Part shown: piece after piece, positions 57,731 through 64,000 of the stretch
Numbering within the stretch: the first letter of the stretch is position 1
Layout: every line of letters begins with the position of its first letter
Source: Benincasa hispida
Lineage: Eukaryota > Streptophyta > Magnoliopsida > Cucurbitales > Cucurbitaceae
Length of the DNA stretch: 64,000 bases
Reading direction: 5' to 3'
NCBI RefSeq assembly: GCF_009727055.1
Contig: NC_052360.1
Span: 64,268,874-64,332,873 of the forward strand
Translations under genes and position numbers: made by a program
Notes under the pieces: generated by a model
Seen by the model: the letters and a program-made list of their open reading frames with translations, nothing else
Told to the model about the DNA's origin: nothing
The model's database searches: none

Positions 57731-59035
57731 AAAGAAAGGAGCAGCCTAATGGAAGTATGCTTCACTACTGGAGAAAAGACTTCATTTTAGTCAATACCTT
57801 CTTTTTGAGTGAACTTCTTAGCAACCAACCTAGCCTTGAACCTAGACTTTTGCACACCTGAAATCTCTTCTTTAAACTTGTAAATCCACTTGCATGAGAT
57901 ATGTTCATACCCTTTAGGCAAAGGTACTAGTCTCTAAGTGTCATTTTGTTTGAGGGACTTCATTTCATCATTCATCGCCTCAATCCACTGTCTAACATCC
58001 GAGTTGTTTTTGCTTCTTCAAAGCTAGTAGGTTCATTATTACTCAAAGAAATGGTAGCACTTAATGCTACACTAGCAAATCAGACTCTTGGTATCTAACT
58101 GGTGGCACAATAGTTCTTCTAGGTCTGTCTCTTGCTAATGAATAGGTGTGTAAGTCTCCATGTGTCTCAACTTGTTTACTTGACACATGCTCACTGGTTT
58201 CAACAGTCTTATCACCTTCTAACTCTAGATTTTGAGAGGAAGTAGAAACTCCGTGATCATTTTGAGGCTCCACCTCAAATCTTGTGCTACTTGTCTTTGT
58301 CATGAAGTAGATGGTTGTTCAAACATCATAAACATCTCATTTTCTCTGAAAAACCACATCTCTACTATTCACACACCTCTTTCCAACTTGATGCCACATC
58401 CTATAACCCTTTTCTCTCGATGTAAAGCCTAAGAACATGCATTTTATAGCCCTAGGTTTCTTTCCTTTGGCTTAGATGCACATAGGCTAAACAATCAAAC
58501 AATTTCAAGTGTTCTAACTTAGGTGGCTGCCCTATTCACCTCTCTTCAGAAGTTTTCAGCTCTATGGATTGATGTGGGCATCTATTAAGAGTGTATATTG
58601 TGTAGGATACAGCTTCAACCCAATATTTTTTAGCCAATAAGGTATTGGACAACTAACATTCAGCCCAATATTTTTCAGGCAATAAGGTATTGGACAACTA
58701 ACATCTTACTCTTTCCAGCACTGTACTATTCAATCTTTCAGCTACTTCATTTTGTTGAGGTATGTACCTCATAGTTCTATGCCTTACTATGCCATGCTCC
58801 CTGCAAAACAAGTTGAACTCCTCTCCACAAAACTCTAAACCGTTATTAGTTCTTAAATGTTTAATTTGTTTAGAGGTATGCTTTTAAATCAAGGTCTTCC
58901 ATTCTTTGAATCTACTAAATACTTCATCTTTGGATTTTAAAAAGTAAACCCAACTCTTCCTTGAGTAATCATCTATAAATGAAAGAAAGTACCTTCTTCA
59001 CTTAGAGATGGAGAGTGAGCTAGCCCCCACAAGTC
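57731..59035 (-). pseudogene. Tork-like integrase core and linker, decayed
   Basis: Between the zinc-binding region and RT. Pieces of the linker are visible at 58303-58067 (ARDRPRRTIVPPVRYQESDL, the low-complexity region that typically precedes RT). The integrase core from 59035 to about 58310 is covered by stops in all frames but keeps its position and approximate length. A 45-bp tandem duplication lies at 58619-58705. Stops make this part non-functional. Confidence 0.65.
58619..58705. repeat. 45-bp tandem duplication in integrase
   Basis: The phrase 'cccaatattttt.ag.caat' followed by 'aaggtattggacaactaaca' occurs twice in a row with a 45-bp period. The two copies differ at a few bases near 'tagcc/caggc'. 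45 is a multiple of three. Confidence 0.85.
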
Positions 59036-59600
59036 TCAATGAACATATTCAAGGATTTCCTTTGAAGTGTGTTGTGTTTTTGGGAACCCTCGTCTTGTTG
59101 TTTTGTCTAATATGCAATGTTCACAGAATTTAAGGTTGTCTTCAATACCCCTTGGAAGAATCCTCTGTTTAGAGAGCACTTGCAACCCCCTCACACTGAT
59201 ATGAGAAAACCTTTTGTGCCACAACTCATCTTCTGTGGGTTCTTCATCAGTTGCCAACAAGGCCGAGTGTTCCATTTGCACATTTTTTATGACATATAAA
59301 CCATTCACCTTGGTTGCTACCAAAACTACTTTAGAGTCCTTAATTACTTCACAGCCTATGGCATCGAACATCCCCAAAGATAGGAAATTTCTCTTCAAAG
59401 TAGGAACATTCCTCACGTTCCAAATCAATTTCACTGAACCGTTCTATATTTTCAAGGACACAGACCCTATTCCAACAGCTCTGCAAGTGTTATTGTTTCC
59501 CATATGGATTAGTCCACCATCCCACTTCTTGTAGGTGCAAAACCATCCCTTGGATGGTGTCATGTGGGTTGAGCAACCAAAATCTAACACCCATCCTGAG
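59036..59600 (-). pseudogene. Tork-like protease and integrase zinc-binding region
   Basis: At about 59600-59555 the minus strand gives GWVLDFGCSTHMTPSKGW, the copia aspartic protease active-site region, in which the catalytic D-S/T-G triplet reads DFG. Downstream 59434-59036 gives NVRNVPTLKRNFLSLGMFDA, then the zinc-binding region of integrase (ELWHKRFSHISVRG and FCEHC, an HHCC arrangement) and DKTTRRGFPKTQHTSKEILE. The protease releases mature proteins from the polyprotein; the DFG change should abolish activity. There is a frame change between the protease and pre-integrase parts. Confidence 0.85.
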
Positions 59601-59688
59601 TCTCCATAGTATTCTGGTCTCCACCTTCTTTAGTAGCAACCAACACATCTTAATAGACAAGGGAATTCTCCCCTACAGCATCCTCGGT

Positions 59689-60444
59689 CTATTTACCACC
59701 CTTGTTCTGTTGGTTCAATTTCCTCTTCAAGGCATAACAGTCATTTTTCATGTGCCCCATTTTGTGACAAAAATGGCACTTTATCTTGGACTTATCACCA
59801 TTGTTCTGGTTCCCCATCCCGTTGTTCTTATTCTTCCGTTTTGAGAACAAACCTTCACCTCCTTGTTGATCATTCTTACTCATTTGCAACTCAAGTTCTC
59901 TGACTCTCACAACTGATATGATTGCTTCTGTGGTTATTTTTTCTCTACCGTACTTCATTATTGTCTTGACATCCTTGAAAGATTCTGATAGAGAGTTTAG
60001 TAATATAAACACCTCGTTCTCTTCTCCAATATTGTCTTCTAATTATTTGAATTCAGAAGATAGTCTCTTGAACTCATTCAGATTATCCGTGAGAGACTTT
60101 GCTGCATCCATATTGTAGGTGAAGAATCTTTCCCTCAAGAGAACTTTGTTGGGTAGGTTTTTGTTGAGATATATCTCATTCAGTTTGTTCCATACGGTAT
60201 AGGCAATAGGCTGGTCTACAATTTGCCTCAAAACACTCTCTGTGACATTTAAGACAATGACTCTATACGCGTTTACCTCAATTGTCTCTTTCTCTGCCTC
60301 AGTGAGTGTTTCAGGGTACTTTATAGGGTCCGTCATGGCCAAGAGAGCCTTCTGCTGTCCCAAGACTACTTTAATCTTTGCTTTCCACAGTTCAAAGTCT
60401 GTCTTACCATCGAACTTTTCAATCTCATATCTGGTAGTTGCCAT
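59689..60444 (-). pseudogene. Tork-like gag, interrupted by a stop
   Basis: Capsid-type protein. 60444-60043 is the N-terminal part, starting ATTRYEIEKFDGKTDFELWK with its ATG at 60442-60444, about 70 bp past the primer-binding site, and running to LTDNLNEFKRLSSEFK, where a stop occurs. 60012-59689 continues in frame-shifted form with FILLNSLSESFKDVKTIMKY and the RNA-binding zinc knuckle CHFCHKMGHMKNDC (complete C-x2-C-x4-H-x4-C), then the basic tail KRKLNQQNKGGK. The length and domain order match Tnt1/Tork gag. The knuckle is intact, while the break at about 60030 separates it from the capsid part. Confidence 0.9.
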
Positions 60445-60513
60445 TCTTGATCTTCAAGATTGACTATTCTAAATCAAGAATTCAAATCTTTGATCTGTCT
60501 TGAACTGTTCACT

Positions 60514-60527
60514 GAGCTCTGATATCA
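60514..60527 (-). promoter_or_regulatory. Primer-binding site (initiator Met tRNA type)
   Basis: The minus strand reads TGATATCAGAGCTC five bases inside the 5' LTR end. It differs at one position from the TGGTATCAGAGC complement of plant initiator-methionine tRNA used by most plant copia elements. Confidence 0.85.
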
Positions 60528-60532
60528 CTTTT

Positions 60533-61166
60533 TGTCCCAGATGACAAGATCTTCACATTCACAATCACAAAACATTCAGATTTAACGGTCAATAACAATT
60601 CAAGAGTCAGGGAAGGTAGTATGCTGAGGCTTGAAAATCTTTTACCATTTACCAAATGGCAGCTCAATCGTATAGATGAAGCTCCAAAAACTAAATGATG
60701 GTTCAATTATGTAAACAATAGGATGAAGCGCTAGACGATCGTGTAGACGACAACTGATGATCTGAACGATCGTATAGATGATTGGATGCGGAGTTAAACG
60801 ATCGAGTACACGATGCGATAGGAACTACATGATCATGTAAATGATACTTTAGTAAATGCTAAACGATCATAGAGTTAGAAAGAAAGGACACAGGAGTTTA
60901 AGTGGTTCGGCCAAAGGCCTACGTCCACTCTGCAAATCGGGAGGTTCTCTTTTATTACTTCTTCTTCAAAGTGATTACAGAACGAATGTCTTGCTCTCTC
61001 GTTTTCTTTTTTCTTTTTACATTAATCTCACATTCGTTTTCTTTTATGTGTAGGTGCTATAGTCAATGATGAAGCTCTAGTGGTTATAACACATAACAAA
61101 AAGATGTCGACAACAGTTCAACTGCCTACAGTGATGTTCTTCTTGATTTTGAGTTTTTCTGTAACA
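60533..61166 (-). repeat. 5' LTR of the Tork-like element
   Basis: 634 bp, the promoter-bearing LTR. It aligns with the 3' LTR throughout, with small gaps. The position matching the TATAAAAG box reads CATAAAAG here (61041-61048, minus strand), so the core promoter has probably weakened. It holds a decayed ACGATCGT array at about 60650-60870. Confidence 0.93.
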
Positions 61167-61284
61167 AATTGCTTGTATAAGCTTACCTAATATCATAATT
61201 TAGCCACTTTCCCAAATAACCTACCTTTTTGTGTGTAAACACGAGTGTCCTCGAGTGAACAATTAGTGAGTTAAGTGTGTGAGG

Positions 61285-61675
61285 TCCTTTTAAAATATTA
61301 CTATAAGTCAAGAAGAGGGAGATCATGTGAAGATTAGTGAACCTTCGTATAGAGCAGCACGGGCTAGTCTTATAACTCGATTGACCTAAGTAGTTGAATC
61401 CTTGATAGATCAGGTAGATAGGATAGAGGTAGCTTTGAGGGATCCTCAACAAGGGAAATGGGTTGCAATGAAGGAGTTGAAAATGAAGAAGATGACGATA
61501 ATGAAACTCCTTTGGTTGGGAAAAATCAAAGGGGAATGAGAGTGTTAGGCCAAGGTAGAGGAAGAGGAAGAAGAAGGGAAAAGAACATTTTACAACCAAA
61601 AATGGCAGAAAGGGAGTACCAAAATGAAAGGGGAGAGGAAAGAGGAATCAAGGGAATTGAAATTTGAATGAATTT
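61285..61675 (+). pseudogene. Possible gypsy gag N-terminal fragment
   Basis: One plus frame reads EPSYRAARASLITRLT, stop, VVESLIDQVDRIEVALRDPQ and continues WVAMKELKMKK. The adjacent frame gives NEEDDDNETPLVGKNQRGMR and GQGRGRGRRREKN. A short coiled-coil-like stretch followed by an acidic and then a glycine/arginine-rich part resembles the start of some plant gypsy gag proteins. It has no diagnostic motif. Alternative: chance reading of purine-rich DNA. The minus-strand frame at 61183-61599 is its shadow. Confidence 0.4.
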
Positions 61676-62044
61676 TCATTATAGAGTTTAGTCTCTCAAA
61701 CTTTATGCTTTCTTTATATTCTTGTATTAGAATGCTGTTTTTAGAACTTTCAATCTAGTTTGATCGATTAGATTGTGGAGAGTTTGAAAATTTGAAATTA
61801 GGAACAAATTCTCCTTTTTTCTTGATCATCGATCAGTCTCCCAAGCCAAATTAGTTTAGCTTTCTTAGGGCTGCTTATCATTTATTTTATCAAGATTATT
61901 CTTATACTATTGTGAGGGTTCACCTAGAATAAAGGAGTTCTCAAACATGATTGAGATAGTTCCTTTATCATTTGGGGCAACCCTATCTCTCAACCCAAAG
62001 ACCCAAGCTATTATGTAGCAAGAACCTTTGAATCTAAGACATTA
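61676..62044. other. Unassigned AT-rich stretch
   Basis: No coding region is recognised. A weak same-direction likeness to repeat R5 is present at 61735-61830 ('tagatt..gtggagagt'). Confidence 0.35.
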
Positions 62045-62330
62045 ACACCTCCCTATATGATTTAGTTCAACCCCGAGAAAATGCTAGAATTAGATTACCT
62101 CTTAATTGAAGACCTAGAAGCAAGATTGAAAAATCTTGTTCTAGATTGAGTCACTCCACAATCAACTTGATCTAGGTTAGATTGAATGACTCACATGCAT
62201 TCTATCAAAAGAAATTCAAAATTCTAAAAGAAAAGTCTCAAATATGAGATCTCAAATTTCATTTATCAAAATTTTAATCTATTACAAATGAAGGATAGAA
62301 GACTTATACAATAGTCAAAATAAAGCATTA
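62045..62330 (-). repeat. Repeat R5, reverse copy
   Basis: The reverse complement of 54868-55135 with moderate divergence. On the minus strand it lies downstream of a gypsy-like pol tail (62560-62625), consistent with a 3' LTR or untranslated region. Confidence 0.75.
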
Positions 62331-62559
62331 AATTCCTCTCCATCCTCCATCTTCCAACCACCATATTTTAATTCAACACTATTAATTGCAGCCTCCATCT
62401 TTTCAACCACCATCTTCCATGCATCTCCAAGACTTAAAAATTTAACACTTAAAAGCTAGAAATTAATTAAAGACAACAAATAACTCTTAAACTAAAATGC
62501 TGAAAATTAATTAAAAACAATTAAAGTTTACTAATGCATCTAATTGGTCTCGAACCATA

Positions 62560-62625
62560 TCATCTTCCCCTTCTTCAAAAGGATTCGTCCTTGAATTTGA
62601 AGGTATCTTCTACATCAAATGGATA
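62560..62625 (-). pseudogene. Gypsy pol C-terminal tail
   Basis: The minus strand reads TFKFKDESF, then a short frame with RRGR/EEGEDDMVRD-like wording in the adjacent frame (from 'aaggacgaatccttttgaagaaggggaagatgat'). Such an acidic tail commonly closes the integrase of plant gypsy elements just before the 3' LTR. Only about 20 codons are present and the call rests on the style of the tail. Confidence 0.5.
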
Positions 62626-62655
62626 AAACTTAGGTCCATTGAAAAAGTAATTGTA

Positions 62656-64000
62656 ACGTCCCAAGTTTTCCTAATTCAAATTTTGAATTTTCGTAAAATT
62701 TGAGGGCAATTTTGCTCATTTTGAAATTCAGTTTTGTTTAAAGGAAAAGTTTGGATTTATGTCGCATTGATTTAATTTAAAGTTAATTTTTAGTTAATGC
62801 CGAAAATTTTAAAATTTTAAAATTTTGGGAGATTGATTTGATTTTGGTTTTGGAATTTAAAGAGAAAAGGGAAGAGTTTTAAAAATATATATTTATATAT
62901 ATTTGTGTATTGAAGGAAAGGATAAAATGAAATAAAATAAAATTTTATTTTATTTTATTTTATTTTATTTCTTTCATTAAAATAATTATTTTCTTTATTT
63001 ATTATTATTATTATTTAAAAGTTTCTTCTTCTCCTTCTTCACACGTGAAACACACCCCCCGTCTGAAATTTTCTTCTCCTTTTCGCCGCCTTCAGCCCGT
63101 CGCCCAGCCGCCCCGATCTCCTCCATCGCTCGTCCAGACCTCTGTCGGTTTGAGCTCGCCGCTCCGCCCAGCCTCGCGCTGCCTCATCTGCACCGTCGCA
63201 TCTGTGGCGCTATTTCCAGTCGAAGCCGCGCCTCTTGCAGACCCAGCCGCCAGCCTTCTCTCCAGCCACGTCTCTCCCTCGTCATCAGGCCAGGCGCGTT
63301 GTGGCGCTTCCCCGCCTTCTTCTGACCTATACTAGTTGTCGGATTTGAACCAGATTCGAACCATTTCTCTCTCTCAGCCATCTGCCCGGATTTGAACCAA
63401 ATCCAAAGCCACTCGGTCGTCGGTCATGCTTCGAACGTCGTGCCCAACTGCCGTCATCAACGTTTCTTCAGCCAAGACACTACTGCCAAGAGTTTCTATC
63501 AGAATCTTGAATAAAGGGTAAGTTTTAATTGATTTGATTGTGAGGACTATTGGGCACTCATTAAATTTTCAGGATGATTTGTTGATACTCATCGCATTTT
63601 GGATGTTGGTACGAGGTTTCAGATTATTGAAGTTGTTATCCAGCCAACTAAAGGCCTAGTCTACGAATTTTGGTGAAGGGTAAGGCTCTAAACTCGTTTG
63701 GGTTGTTATGTATGTTGTATGTTTTATGGATTGCTCGCTTTAAGTTTGACCGAACCATAGACTAAAACCTAATATAAATTTACCCATGATGTTTGGACAA
63801 TAGATTTGGATCTTGAGGTTTCTTGGTGTTTTCGTTTGGGAGTTTTAAGTTTGATCCCGCAGATTGTTTGGTAAGTTGTTGAAAAGCTTTTGGTTTAGGA
63901 TTGGTGGTTTTGAATCTGTGTTTAGAGACTGAAAGTAATGTTTGTTTTTATGTTAGTTTGGTTTGATTCAACATTTTATTGGGCAAGGAAGAGGCTAAGT
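62656..64000 (+). mobile_element. Gypsy-type LTR, cut by the window end
   Basis: Begins TGTAACGTCCCAAGTTTTCC at 62656 and is related to the minus-strand solo LTR at 28312-30361: same start and a similar GC-rich segment with 'ccgcc' and 'gtcgcc' runs. The GC-rich part (63050-63500) contains the open frame 63045-63335 and its shadow 63184-63381. Both lie inside the LTR and I do not call them genes. An LTR-type long leader continues to 64000. Internal sequence would lie beyond the window. Confidence 0.75.
62926..62970. repeat. TTTTA microsatellite
   Basis: About five perfect ATTTT units (62945-62970) preceded by their complement-like AAAAT units, so the block is partly self-complementary. Confidence 0.9.

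Larger units (their letters stand above)
55726..61166 (-). mobile_element. Tork/Tnt1-like Ty1-copia element with two LTRs
   Basis: 5,441 bp on the minus strand: 5' LTR 60533-61166, PBS 60514-60527, gag, protease, integrase, RT, RNase H, polypurine tract 56402-56416, 3' LTR 55726-56401. The two LTRs differ at 8 of the first 148 bases by eye (about 5%), so the insertion is not recent. CAATT occurs at both outer junctions, offset by 3 bases on one side, a possible target duplication. Catalytic lesions in protease and RT plus gag and integrase breaks make it non-autonomous. The lineage call rests on gag and the order of domains. Confidence 0.92.

Noticed and set aside
63045..63381. GC-rich open frames near the right end
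   Set aside because: They lie in a GC-rich part of a gypsy LTR that has a related copy at 29830-30050; no domain is recognisable.
1..64000. A previously undescribed gene system
   Set aside because: Nearly every long coding signal matches known transposon families; the remaining unassigned stretches show no coding or structural signal strong enough for a new system. The unusual non-coding signals are listed as findings instead.
1..64000. tRNA, rRNA, organelle or telomere sequence
   Set aside because: No cloverleaf, rRNA core, plastid gene or TTTAGGG array was seen by eye; a covariance-model search was not possible.

Overview
This window is repeat-dominated nuclear DNA from a plant, almost certainly a eudicot. 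I saw no intact host gene, no rRNA or tRNA gene and no prokaryotic feature. A cucurbit is my best guess. It rests on recalled resemblance of a palindromic TCTATCAGTGATAGA-type MITE and of several LTR families to cucurbit repeats, and I could not test it. Most recognisable coding sequence is decayed transposable element: a CACTA DNA transposon, Ty1-copia elements of at least three types (SIRE-like, Tork/Tnt1-like and one unassigned family), and Ty3-gypsy elements (an Athila-like body and copies of a TGTAACG-type LTR).

Layout. 1-3385 is AT-rich and gene-free and contains a 38-bp perfect Nextera mate-pair junction adapter at 1542-1579, a laboratory artefact that puts the join in doubt. 3386-about 14600 is a CACTA transposon on the minus strand, with a TNP2 transposase (14189-8870) followed by a TnpA-like gene (8176-4662). 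A solo LTR (10662-12654) sits in a TNP2 intron, and a G-rich tandem repeat sits in a probable intron of the second gene. 14600-19188 is the 3' end of a copia element whose LTR was split by another solo LTR (15205-17310). 19505-22010 is SIRE-type gag/protease on the minus strand, carrying a MITE. 22683-35071 is a plus-strand copia element broken by two solo LTRs (28312-30361 and 31806-33596). 35170-42417 is SIRE-type env-like, RNase H and RT sequence on the minus strand, split by a solo LTR (38357-40217) and partly duplicated. 42787-45938 is a solo LTR nested in another of the same family. 47070-54079 is a minus-strand Athila-like body with an env-like region and pol, split by a solo LTR (49946-51945). 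55726-61166 is the only element with two LTRs, a Tork/Tnt1-like copia on the minus strand whose RT, protease and gag are broken. The window ends inside a gypsy LTR (from 62656).

How the parts relate. Target-site duplications (GATAC, TTTAA, TAATA, AGAAA exact; TGTAT/TGTAC and ATGGA/ATGGT near-exact) let the insertion order be read: CACTA, SIRE and Athila bodies are hosts, and solo LTRs lie inside them. Eight solo LTRs against one two-LTR element indicates heavy LTR-LTR recombination. I found no convincing new gene system. The most unusual signals are non-coding: an LTR family that starts with a hairpin whose stem varies while its loop stays AGAAAT, a palindromic ACGATCGT array shared by otherwise different LTRs, and G-quadruplex-prone repeats inside a transposon intron.
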